Assembly: GCF_036634195.1 (NCBI RefSeq)
Contig: NZ_JAZIFY010000001.1
Location: forward strand, 933,501 to 997,500
Reading direction: 5' to 3'
DNA from: Streptomyces sp. P9-A4
GTDB taxonomy: Bacteria > Actinomycetota > Actinomycetes > Streptomycetales > Streptomycetaceae
Length of the DNA: 64,000 nt
Positions 51,015 to 58,902 of the stretch are shown in pieces. The notes below the pieces were generated by a model. The model worked only from the letters and a program-made list of their open reading frames with translations, made no database searches and was not told the DNA's origin. Each line of letters opens with the position of its first letter. Within the stretch, counting starts at the first letter, position 1. A program made the position numbers and the translations under genes.

Positions 51015-51218
51015 CCCCCTCTGTCATCTCAACCTGAGAGTTTCACCGGCACGCCTCACGGCACGCCGGCTTTCACCGTCGGTGAGAGCGCATGCCGTCT
51101 GACACCGCTCTGCTTTCCAGAGTGACCTCGTCCGCGCGGTACAGGGGCCTGAGAGATTCCGGGGAGGATTTGCTCCTTCGGCGTCCACCGGAAGGTTTCT
51201 CCGGAGGACTCTCCCGCA
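51015..51218 (-). ncRNA. tandem glycine riboswitch upstream of gcvP
   Basis: The leader transcribed toward gcvP shows two glycine aptamers. The first, near 51140-51218, reads CGGGAGAG, then CCGAAGGAGCAA and GGAATCTCTCAGGC. The second, near 51025-51110, has ACTCTGGAAAGCAGAG, CACCGACGGTGAAAGCC and the closing GGTGAAACTCTCAGG. These are the family consensus blocks. It senses glycine and turns on the catabolic gene. The expression platform between 50950 and 51015 is not decided here. Confidence 0.93.
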
Positions 51219-51339
51219 CGGGGTCGACAGCCACAGCCAGCCTACCAGCGCGGTTGCGGCTGCCATCGCTCAAGTGGCCGACATCCCAGTTGTGCACTTT
51301 CGTAGGGGTGTAGAGCAGTTGCGACCAGTTGGAGGGACC

Positions 51340-51714
51340 GTGCAGACCGACATCGATCCGCGCAGCCTGATCGGCCGCAAGGCGTTCGACCGGAAGGGAC
51401 ACAAGATCGGAACCGTGGACGAGGTGTACCTGGACGACGCGACCGGCATCCCGGAATGGGCCGCGGTCCGCACCGGCCTGTTCAGCCGGGACGCCTTCGT
51501 CCCGCTGGAGCCGAGCGAGCTGGCCGGTGACGGCCTCCACGTCCCCTACGAACGCGCCCTCATCAAGGACGCGCCCGACTTCGGCGTGGGCCGCCACCTC
51601 TCCCCGGAACAGGAACTCCAGCTCTACCGCCACTACAGCATGGCCCTCCCGCCGCCCCCCACGGACACCCCGGACACGGACTTCGGCCGCCTGGCGGGCC
51701 AGGACGGCACCTGA
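51340..51714 (+). CDS. PRC-barrel domain protein
   Basis: 124 residues from GTG 51340, with GGAGG 6 bases upstream. The PRC barrel is at about residues 5-85: IDPRSLIGRKAFDRKGHKIG, TVDEVYLDDATGIPEWAAVR, and a C-terminal helix HLSPEQELQLYRHYSMA. PRC domains occur in RNA-processing and photosynthesis-related proteins; here the role is unknown. It is a single gene divergent from gcvP. Confidence 0.85.
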   Translation: MQTDIDPRSLIGRKAFDRKGHKIGTVDEVYLDDATGIPEWAAVRTGLFSRDAFVPLEPSELAGDGLHVPYERALIKDAPDFGVGRHLSPEQELQLYRHYSMALPPPPTDTPDTDFGRLAGQDGT

Positions 51715-51828
51715 CCGAGAAGCCCGGCCCGCCGGGCGGGCCCGCCTCCCCGGCACGCCACGACATACCCGCACCGAGCCGCACGGGGCGGTGCGGGCCC
51801 AGCCGGGGCCGGCGGCCGGGCGCACCCC

Positions 51829-53268
51829 TCACGCCCCCACGTCACGACGCACCAGCGGCAACGGCTCCGACGGCTCCAGCTCCGGGTCGTCCACGGAGAA
51901 CGTCCGCACCCGCCCCGGCCCGGACCACGGCTCCTCGAACCGCACCGTGACCCGCCCGACCCCGCTCCCCTGGACCCACCCGGCCCCGTACACCGCGTGC
52001 CGTACGTCATGGCCGGGCGACCAGTGCCGCTCCACGGCCCCCTCGGCCCCTCCGGAGCCCGCCTTCCCGCCCGTCACGGCCCCTGCGCCGGCGGGCGCCG
52101 ACACGGCATCCTCCGCGGCCCCCTCCGCCACGCGGTCACCGGCTTCGGCGCCACCCCCCGCCTCCCCCTCCACGCGGGCTTCGGCCGCGCCCCGCGCCTC
52201 CGCCTGAGCGAACAGATCCTCCTGCGTGTAGTCCGCGAGCCCGCTCACCCCCACTCCGAGCAGCCGCACGCCCCCGGTCGTGTCCACGCCCTCCAGCAGC
52301 CGCCCCACCGCCTCCCGCACCACCCCCGGGTCGTCAGTGGGCCCCCGGAGCGTCTCGGACCGGGTCAGCGTGGAGAAGTCGTAGCGCCGCACCTTCAGGA
52401 CGATGGTCCGCCCGGAGTGCCCCGAGGCCCGCAGCCGCCCGACGCAGCGCTCGGCGAGCCGCTCGACCTCGACCCGGATGCGTACCCGGTCGTGCAGGTC
52501 GACGTCGAAGGTGTCCTCGACGGACACCGACTTGGCGTCCCGCTCGGCCACCACGGGCCGGTCGTCGTGCCCCTGGGCCATCCTGTACAGCGAGGCCCCG
52601 TGCGCCCGCCCCAGCAGCCGTACGAGCTCGTCCTCGCCCGCCTCCGCGAGGTCGGTCACGGTGGTCATCCCGGCCCGCCGCAGATGCTCCCCGGTGGCCG
52701 GCCCCACCCCGGGCAGGATCCGCACCGACCGAGGGCCGAGCAGCTCGCGCTCGGTGCCGGGCTCGATCAGGACGAGCCCGTCGGGCTTGGCCTCCTCGGA
52801 GGCGATCTTCGCGATCATCTTGGAACCGGCGAGCCCCACGGAACCGGTGAGTCCCGTCGTCGCCAGGATGTCGACCCGCAGCCGCTCCCCGGCCGCCCGC
52901 GCGCTCGCGCCGTCGTCGGCCACGCCCCCGGCCTCAAGGTCGACGAAGGCCTCGTCGAGGCTGAGCGGCTCGACGAGCGGGGAGAGCCGGCCGAGCAGTT
53001 CCATGACCTGCTCGCTGATCGACCGGTAGAAGGCGAAGCGGGGCACGAGGTAGGCGGCGTTCGGTGCGAGCCGCCGGGCCTGGCCCATCGGCATGGCCGA
53101 GTGCACGCCGAAGCGGCGTGCCTCGTACGAGGCGGTGGCGACCACCCCGCGCGGCCCGAGGCCTCCGACGACCACGGGTTTTCCGCGCAGGCTGGGCTTC
53201 GCCGCCTGCTCGGCGGCGGCGAAGAACGCATCCATGTCGAGATGCAGGATCGTCGGCGCGGCTCTCAC
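51829..53268 (-). CDS. dinB: DNA polymerase IV (Y-family)
   Basis: 479 residues from GTG 53268. Y-family palm: ILHLDMDAFFAAAEQAAKPS with the metal Asp, RGVVATASYEARRFGVHSAM, PLSLDEAFVDLEAG with the catalytic Asp-Glu, then the thumb (ILPGVGPATGEHLRRAGMTT) and little finger (KSVSVEDTFDVDLHDRVRIR). The C-terminal 120 residues are a Gly/Ala/Glu-rich tail with an RF-like end (RFEEPWSGPGRVRTFSVDDP). It performs translesion synthesis across damaged DNA. A typical Streptomyces gene. Confidence 0.95.
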   Translation of the reverse strand: MRAAPTILHLDMDAFFAAAEQAAKPSLRGKPVVVGGLGPRGVVATASYEARRFGVHSAMPMGQARRLAPNAAYLVPRFAFYRSISEQVMELLGRLSPLVEPLSLDEAFVDLEAGGVADDGASARAAGERLRVDILATTGLTGSVGLAGSKMIAKIASEEAKPDGLVLIEPGTERELLGPRSVRILPGVGPATGEHLRRAGMTTVTDLAEAGEDELVRLLGRAHGASLYRMAQGHDDRPVVAERDAKSVSVEDTFDVDLHDRVRIRVEVERLAERCVGRLRASGHSGRTIVLKVRRYDFSTLTRSETLRGPTDDPGVVREAVGRLLEGVDTTGGVRLLGVGVSGLADYTQEDLFAQAEARGAAEARVEGEAGGGAEAGDRVAEGAAEDAVSAPAGAGAVTGGKAGSGGAEGAVERHWSPGHDVRHAVYGAGWVQGSGVGRVTVRFEEPWSGPGRVRTFSVDDPELEPSEPLPLVRRDVGA

Positions 53269-53376
53269 ACGTCCGATGCTGCCCTACGCCACTGACAACG
53301 CCGCCCCGGCACGACCCGAGCCCGCCCCGACACGGCGCGGAACCCGCCCCGGCACGGAGCGGGCCCCGCCCACGAC

Positions 53377-54006
53377 CTAGACGGCCTTGTCCCGCCGCCG
53401 CCGCGCCAGCTCGTCCCCCGGGTTGTTCCCGACCAGCGTCTCGCCGGTGTCGACCCGCTCCCCGTGCAGCTGCGAGAGCGCCGCCTCGACGTCCCTCCAC
53501 ACCACTCCGACGGCGATGCCGAAGACACCCTGCCCGCCCTGGAGCAGGCTGACGACCTCGTCGGGCGAGGAGCACTCGTACACGGTGGCCCCGTCGCTCA
53601 TGAGCGTCATCCGCTCCAGGTCGCGGAAGCCCCGCGCGCGCAGATGCTGCACCGCGGCCCGGATGTTCTGAAGGGCGACCCCGGTGTCGAGGAACCTCTT
53701 GACGATCTTCAACACGACGACGTCGCGGAAGCTGTAGAGCCGCTGGGTCCCCGATCCGTACGCGGGCCGCACGCTCGGCTCCACGAGCCCCGTGCGTGCC
53801 CAGTAGTCCAGCTGTCGATAGGTGATCCCGGCAGCCGCGCAGGCCGTCGGGCCTCGATAGCCGACCACCTCGCCCGCCTCGCCCGGCCCGGTGCCCGCAC
53901 CGGCTTCCGTACCGAAGTCGCCCACACTGCCGTGAAGCGGATACGGACCGCTCTCTCCGGACACGCGTCCGAGCGAGCTCCCTGCCGTACCGTCCGCGCT
54001 GCTCAT
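53377..54006 (-). CDS. MerR-family regulator
   Basis: 209 residues from ATG 54006. The HTH region is YRGPTACAAAGITYRQLDYW, then ARTGLVEPSVRPAYGSGTQR and LYSFRDVVVLKIVKRFLDTG. The C-terminal part (VYECSSPDEVVSLLQGGQGV) differs from metal-binding MerR proteins. Together with the BFN gene and the FtsR-type MerR next to it, it forms a conserved actinobacterial gene order. Confidence 0.88.
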   Translation of the reverse strand: MSSADGTAGSSLGRVSGESGPYPLHGSVGDFGTEAGAGTGPGEAGEVVGYRGPTACAAAGITYRQLDYWARTGLVEPSVRPAYGSGTQRLYSFRDVVVLKIVKRFLDTGVALQNIRAAVQHLRARGFRDLERMTLMSDGATVYECSSPDEVVSLLQGGQGVFGIAVGVVWRDVEAALSQLHGERVDTGETLVGNNPGDELARRRRDKAV

Positions 54007-54198
54007 CACGCCGACCCTCCGTCCTTGACCTGCCCACACGAAGGTAGGCAGTCACTCGGGGTGCGTCAACGATCGCCACACTCGGCACGCCGAGTGATAA
54101 TCACCCTGAGAGTGGTTTCCCGTGTCTCTCTCCGGGGAAAGGCTACTCGAATGCCCTGACGACACCCCGCGAACGGCCCTCGGCCGCGCCGCTGCGCC

Positions 54199-54672
54199 TC
54201 ACTGACTGTTGGTCCCGAAATCCTCCGGTGAGATCTGGTCGAGGAACTCGCGGAACTTCTCCACCTCGTCCTCCTGCTCGTCCGGGATCGCGATGCCGGC
54301 ATCGTCCAGCACACCGTCACTGCCGAAGATCGGCGTGCCGGTCCGGAGGGCCAGGGCTATCGCGTCCGACGGGCGCGCGCTCACCTCGACGCCGCTGGCG
54401 AAGACCAGCTCGGCGTAGAAGACCCCGTCACGCAGATCCGTGATGCGGACTTCGGTGAGTTCCTGTCCCACGGCCTCCAGCACGTCCTTGAACAGGTCGT
54501 GCGTCAGCGGCCGCGGAGGGGCCATCCCCTGCTGGGCGAAGGCAATGGCGGTCGCCTCCCCCGGTCCGATCCAGATGGGGAGGTACCGATCGCCTCCCAC
54601 TTCACGCAGGAGCACGATCGGCTGGTTGGAGGGCATTTCCACCCGGACACCCACAACGTCGAGCTCGTTCAC
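54199..54672 (-). CDS. bifunctional nuclease-domain protein
   Basis: 157 residues from ATG 54672. The BFN (DUF151) domain covers most of the protein: VVGVRVEMPSNQPIVLLREV, YLPIWIGPGEATAIAFAQQG, TDLRDGVFYAELVFASGVEV and SARPSDAIALALRTGTPIFG. Plant BFN proteins cut RNA and DNA; bacterial relatives are less well studied. It lies between two MerR genes and is probably co-transcribed. Confidence 0.9.
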   Translation of the reverse strand: MNELDVVGVRVEMPSNQPIVLLREVGGDRYLPIWIGPGEATAIAFAQQGMAPPRPLTHDLFKDVLEAVGQELTEVRITDLRDGVFYAELVFASGVEVSARPSDAIALALRTGTPIFGSDGVLDDAGIAIPDEQEDEVEKFREFLDQISPEDFGTNSQ

Positions 54673-54815
54673 ACAGCAACCCTAGGACGTGCCCGACCGG
54701 TTTGGATAGTCGGGCCCCCTCCCGAGGCCACCGCCGAACCGACTCCGCGCCACCCCGGAGCCGCCTCCCTGCCGCCCCGGAGCCGCCTCCGTGCCACCGC
54801 CCAGCCCCTACGGGG

Positions 54816-55556
54816 TCACTGGAGCCGAATCCCCAGCGCGGTCTGCACGAGGGCGGCGTGGAGCCGCACCGACTGCGCGGCGAGGTCCCGCGCGGTCTCC
54901 TCCGCATGGGCCCTGGTCTGCGGATTACGGTGCCGGCGCAGCGGCGCGACGACCTGCTCGATCAGCCCGGCCTCCCGGTCCGCCGCCGCCTTCACGGCCC
55001 GCAGGTGCCGGGGTTCGAGGCCGAAGCGGCCCAGATCCGCGACGAGCCGGGCGACGGTGACGGTCTCGGCGTCGTAGCCGCCCTCCGTCGCGGAGATCAG
55101 ACCGTACGACTCCCACTCGGCGAGTTCGGTCTCGGTGACCTCGGCCGCCGCCAGCAGCTCGGCCCGCCCGAGGCGCGCCGCGGTGGGCGGCTCGGGGTCC
55201 GTCTCCCATGCCCCCTCGATCAGGTCCCGCCGCCGCCCGGGGGCCGGGAGCGGGATCTGCTCCCCCCGGGCCAGGGCGTCGAGGTGCTCGCGGATGACCT
55301 TGAGCGGAAGGTAGTGGTCCCGCTGCATCCGCAGGATCTGAGCGAGCCGCTCCACGTCCTGCGGGCTGAACTTGCGATATCCGGAGGCCGTGCGCCGGGG
55401 CTCGACGAGCCCCTCGGCCTCGAGGAACCGGATCTTGGAGATGGTCACTTCGGGAAATTCGTCGCGCAGCTGGTTCAGCACCGTGCCGATGCTCACCAGC
55501 CGGTCGCCCGCGGAGGCGGTGCCGGTTCCGGCACCGCCCGTCGGTGTTCGCAGCAT
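54816..55556 (-). CDS. ftsR: FtsR-like MerR regulator
   Basis: 246 residues from ATG 55556. The MerR HTH is at about residues 20-95: VSIGTVLNQLRDEFPEVTIS, KIRFLEAEGLVEPRRTASGY, RKFSPQDVERLAQILRMQRD. The C-terminal half is helical (ELAEWESYGLISATEGGYDA). Homologues in actinobacteria regulate ftsZ or other cell-division genes, and the neighbouring FHA gene supports that neighbourhood. The call rests on family plus context. Confidence 0.82.
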   Translation of the reverse strand: MLRTPTGGAGTGTASAGDRLVSIGTVLNQLRDEFPEVTISKIRFLEAEGLVEPRRTASGYRKFSPQDVERLAQILRMQRDHYLPLKVIREHLDALARGEQIPLPAPGRRRDLIEGAWETDPEPPTAARLGRAELLAAAEVTETELAEWESYGLISATEGGYDAETVTVARLVADLGRFGLEPRHLRAVKAAADREAGLIEQVVAPLRRHRNPQTRAHAEETARDLAAQSVRLHAALVQTALGIRLQ

Positions 55557-55586
55557 GGACCTTCCCTGAAGGGCTTCTCCGAGGCG

Positions 55587-56420
55587 TCACACGCCTCGCT
55601 GGCTCGAGTAGAAGACCAGCCGGTACTTGCCGATCTGCACCTCGTCGCCGTTGGACAGAACGGCCGAGTCGATCGGCTCACGGTTGACGTACGTGCCGTT
55701 GAGGCTGCCGACATCGGCAACGGTGAAACTGCCGTCCTGGGCCCGCCGGAACTCGACATGCCGCCGGGAGACCGTGAAGTCGTCCAGGAAGATGTCGCTC
55801 TGGGGGTGACGGCCGGCCGTCGTCAGCTCGCCGTCGAGCAGGAAACGACTGCCGGAGTTGGGACCCCTGCGCACCACGAGGAGTGCGGAGCCGGAAGGCA
55901 GCGCCTCCACGGCGGCCAGCGCCTCCGGAGAGAGCGAGGGCAGCTGCGTCTGGCCGGTGATCTCCGCCTCGTAGGCCTCAAGCCCGGAGATGGAGATCGT
56001 GGAGGTCGTCTCCGAAGCGCGCTCGGGAGCCACCCCGCCCCGCAGCGGCGTACCGCAGTGGGAGCAGAAACGGCTGTCGGCCGTGTTGCGGTGACCGCAC
56101 CTCGTGCACACCGGCATGGACGCATCCTCCTGCCGCGGCTGACCCGCCGAGGTCTGTGTCGCGTACGGATCGGGGGTAAACCCTCCACCCGTACTTGAGG
56201 TTGATGGTTCTCCGAAACCTATGGGGGCGGCACCGGCGGGGTCAACAGAAGACGCGCCCTGAGTGCCCGGAATGTCACCACCCTGGCCACCGACCTCGTC
56301 GCGGAAGAGCGGGCGCTCGCCGCCCTGCTCCTCGCTCTGGGCATGGCGCGACGCGCGGTGCCTGGCGTTGCCGCCGTCCTCGCGTGCGCTCTTGCCGAAC
56401 AACTTCGCAAACAACTTCAC
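55587..56420 (-). CDS. FHA-domain protein with zinc ribbon
   Basis: 277 residues from GTG 56420 after GGGGAA. A basic N-terminus (KLFAKLFGKSAREDGGNARH), a disordered region, a zinc ribbon (PVCTRCGHRNTADSRFCSHC) and a C-terminal FHA domain (VRRGPNSGSRFLLDGELTTA, GRHPQSDIFLDDFTVSRRHV, VADVGSLNGTYVNR). FHA binds phosphothreonine, so it works under Ser/Thr kinase control; GarA-like proteins have the same FHA. Upstream of the ftsR-like gene. Confidence 0.9.
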   Translation of the reverse strand: MKLFAKLFGKSAREDGGNARHRASRHAQSEEQGGERPLFRDEVGGQGGDIPGTQGASSVDPAGAAPIGFGEPSTSSTGGGFTPDPYATQTSAGQPRQEDASMPVCTRCGHRNTADSRFCSHCGTPLRGGVAPERASETTSTISISGLEAYEAEITGQTQLPSLSPEALAAVEALPSGSALLVVRRGPNSGSRFLLDGELTTAGRHPQSDIFLDDFTVSRRHVEFRRAQDGSFTVADVGSLNGTYVNREPIDSAVLSNGDEVQIGKYRLVFYSSQRGV

Positions 56421-56607
56421 GGGCGATTCCCCTTGACCGAAACAGACCCGCCCGTGGGGCAGGACGAACCGAGATCCATCACACCTGCCGACCCGGACAC
56501 CTTCACAACGTCCGTATCCTCCGGACAGTTTCCACCACGCACCACCGTTGTGGTGCGCCGACCCCCCGCAACGCCGTGCGCTTGTCGCGGGACCCCTTCG
56601 TCCCCCC

Positions 56608-57537
56608 TCACGGGGAGGACGACTGAGCGTAGTCAGGCCGCTTCGCGGGTCGCAAGGCATCGACGACGATCTTCGGCGCCCGCTCCACCGTGGCTGTGGC
56701 CTGCTCCTTCTCCAGGGTCTGCACGACACCGCCGGGGATGTTGAGCGCGGGCTCGAGATCCTCCGGCTTGCCGATGACCTTGAAGACGTACGGAGCGGCC
56801 ACCTTCGTTCCATCGATCCGCATGTCATCACCGCTACCGGTGAAATAACTGTCCGCGACGACCCGCACACCGTTGACCTGGATCGCCTCGGCACCGGCGG
56901 CGCGCAGCTCCTGGATGGCGTCGAGGAGCATGTCGGACTCGACGGCCCCGGTGGGATCGCCGACGGTCAGGGTGATGCCGGGCCCCTCGGCGGCGACCGT
57001 GCCGGCCAGGATGCCGAGCTGCTGCTCCTTCTCCTGGGTCTGCTTGCGCGCCTCCTCGGCCTGGTCCGAGCTGCTCTCCAGCTCGGAGCGCTGCTTCTCC
57101 AGCCGCGCCTTCTCGTCCTCCAGGCGCTGGGTGCGGTCGTCGAGCTCGTCGAGGATGCGGACGAGGTCCTCCTGCCGCGCCCCGCGCAGGGCGCTGTTGT
57201 CGCTGGTCGAGGAGACCTGGATGGCCAGACCGAGACCGAGGACGAACAGCAGCAGCGCGACGACGAGTTGGGCCCGGGTCACCCGAGGCGGCCAGAGCGC
57301 GGAGGCCAGCCTCCGCCGTCCGCTCGGCTCGGTGCCGGGGGCGCCGGCCGGCGTCACGGCCACCCGGACGTCGTGGTCCGCGGTCCCGTCGTAGACGGCC
57401 TCCGGGGTCCCCTCGGGCTCGCCGGCCTCAGCAGCACGTCCGGGCTTCCCGAGGTCCTCGGGCTCCTGGGGACGCTGCGGGCCCTGCGGCTCCTGGGGGC
57501 GCTTCGGATCCTGCGGATCCTGTGGGTTCTCGCTCAT
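56608..57537 (-). CDS. DUF881 membrane protein, copy 1
   Basis: 309 residues from ATG 57537. A disordered Pro/Gln-rich N-terminus (1-40), one membrane segment (about 88-110, VTRAQLVVALLLFVLGLGLA), a coiled coil (QEDLVRILDELDDRTQRLED), and the DUF881 domain ending VVQTLEKEQATATVERAPKI. Conserved in actinobacteria beside DUF1290 and division genes; thought to be a cell-envelope or division factor. Paralogue of the 57872 gene. Confidence 0.9.
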   Translation of the reverse strand: MSENPQDPQDPKRPQEPQGPQRPQEPEDLGKPGRAAEAGEPEGTPEAVYDGTADHDVRVAVTPAGAPGTEPSGRRRLASALWPPRVTRAQLVVALLLFVLGLGLAIQVSSTSDNSALRGARQEDLVRILDELDDRTQRLEDEKARLEKQRSELESSSDQAEEARKQTQEKEQQLGILAGTVAAEGPGITLTVGDPTGAVESDMLLDAIQELRAAGAEAIQVNGVRVVADSYFTGSGDDMRIDGTKVAAPYVFKVIGKPEDLEPALNIPGGVVQTLEKEQATATVERAPKIVVDALRPAKRPDYAQSSSP

Positions 57538-57542
57538 CGGCC

Positions 57543-57875
57543 TCACGCCCGGAAGACATGGCGCCGGATGGCGGCCGCGTTGGAGAAGATCCGGATGCCG
57601 AGCACGACGACGACACCCGTCGACAGCTGCGCGCCCACGCCCAGCTTGTCGCCGAGGAAGACGATCAGCGCGGCCACGACCACGTTCGAGAGGAACGAGA
57701 CCACGAACACCTTGTCGACGAAGATCCCGTCGAGCATGGCCCGCAGGCCGCCGAAGACCGCGTCGAGGGCGGCGACCACGGCGATCGGAAGATAGGGCTC
57801 GACCACCGCCGGAACTTCGGGGCGGACCAACAGTCCGACCACGACTCCGACGATCAGGCCCAGTACGGCGATCAC
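57543..57875 (-). CDS. DUF1290 small membrane protein
   Basis: 110 residues from GTG 57875. Three hydrophobic helices (MIAVLGLIVGVVVGLLVRPE, LPIAVVAALDAVFGGLRAML, VVSFLSNVVVAALIVFLGDK and LSTGVVVVLGIRIFSNAAAI) match the small basic membrane protein family. Its GTG overlaps the upstream DUF881 stop as GTGA, and the second DUF881 gene follows within a few bases. The trio is a conserved operon in actinobacteria; function unknown. Confidence 0.92.
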   Translation of the reverse strand: MIAVLGLIVGVVVGLLVRPEVPAVVEPYLPIAVVAALDAVFGGLRAMLDGIFVDKVFVVSFLSNVVVAALIVFLGDKLGVGAQLSTGVVVVLGIRIFSNAAAIRRHVFRA

Positions 57876-58801
57876 GATGTGCCCTTCCCTGTGTCGGCCG
57901 TGGCCCGACCGGACGGCGTCGCCGCCCCGGCCCCCCTCGGCTCTGCGGTACGTACGGTCAGGCTCGGCGCGGCCGGCAGGCGTACGTCGCCCTCGGCCGA
58001 GATGCTGCTCCTGATCCCGAAGTTCTCCACCAGCGCGTGCAGGTACTGCCCGTCGGCGCTGTCCTGGAACGTGGTGCTCAGCCGCTGCCCGTCCCCGACC
58101 GCGAGGATCGTGTAGGGCGGTACCAGCGGCTTGTTGTCGACCAGTACGGCGTCGCCCGCGGCCCGGATCGCGGACAGTGAGGTGAGCCGCTGGCCGTTGA
58201 TGGCGACCGCCTCGGCGCCCGACTCCCACAGTCCGTTGATCAGGCGCTGCATGTCCCGGTCGCGTACCCGGCCCGTGTCGGAGAAGCCGCTGCTCTCGCG
58301 CGGACCCCCTCCCCCGGTGTCGGTGCCCTTGGCGTCGTCGACGACGAGCTTCACCCCGGGGCCGTGGACCGGCGTCGCGCCCGAGAGGAGCGCGACCAGC
58401 TCGGCCTGGTCGCCGCCGTGCTGCTGGAGTGCCTGCCGCTGGCGTTCGCCGACCTCGGACCTGATCCGCTCGACGTCCTGTTCCAGCTGATCGGCCGTGG
58501 ACGTCTCCGTCTCGATCCGGTCGATCAGCTCCTGGCGTTCCTTGGCGACGACCGGCGCGGAGATCCGCGCCTCGGCCGCACCCACGGTCACCACGGCGGC
58601 GGCGAGCACGAGGCCCGCGGCGACACCGAGTTTGGCCCGCAGGCTACGGGGCAGTCCACGGCCCTCGGCGGCCCGCCGGGCGGTCGCCTCCGCGTAGCCG
58701 TCGTCGAGCGCGTGGTCGATCACGTTGTTCAGCAGCGACATGGACGCGTCCGGACGCGGCGGTGGCGATCCGGTGCTCCGAACGGGGGGCTGCTGCGACA
58801 T
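57872..58801 (-). CDS. DUF881 membrane protein, copy 2
   Basis: 309 residues from ATG 58801. One membrane segment (about 55-78, SLRAKLGVAAGLVLAAAVVT), a coiled coil (ERQELIDRIETETSTADQLE) and a DUF881 C-terminal domain (GVKLVVDDAKGTDTGGGGPR, IRAAGDAVLVDNKPLVPPYT). First gene of the coupled DUF881-DUF1290-DUF881 run. Paralogue of the 56608 gene, with longer N-terminal and C-terminal variable regions. Confidence 0.9.
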   Translation of the reverse strand: MSQQPPVRSTGSPPPRPDASMSLLNNVIDHALDDGYAEATARRAAEGRGLPRSLRAKLGVAAGLVLAAAVVTVGAAEARISAPVVAKERQELIDRIETETSTADQLEQDVERIRSEVGERQRQALQQHGGDQAELVALLSGATPVHGPGVKLVVDDAKGTDTGGGGPRESSGFSDTGRVRDRDMQRLINGLWESGAEAVAINGQRLTSLSAIRAAGDAVLVDNKPLVPPYTILAVGDGQRLSTTFQDSADGQYLHALVENFGIRSSISAEGDVRLPAAPSLTVRTAEPRGAGAATPSGRATADTGKGTS

Positions 58802-58902
58802 GCCGCACATCGTCGCACGTCGAACGGGATACCGCCGAATGGCCCCTCCGTCCTGCGCGGAGGCGCCTCTCGGGCGTCTCCCCGCAGGACGGCCGCGTCA
58901 GG

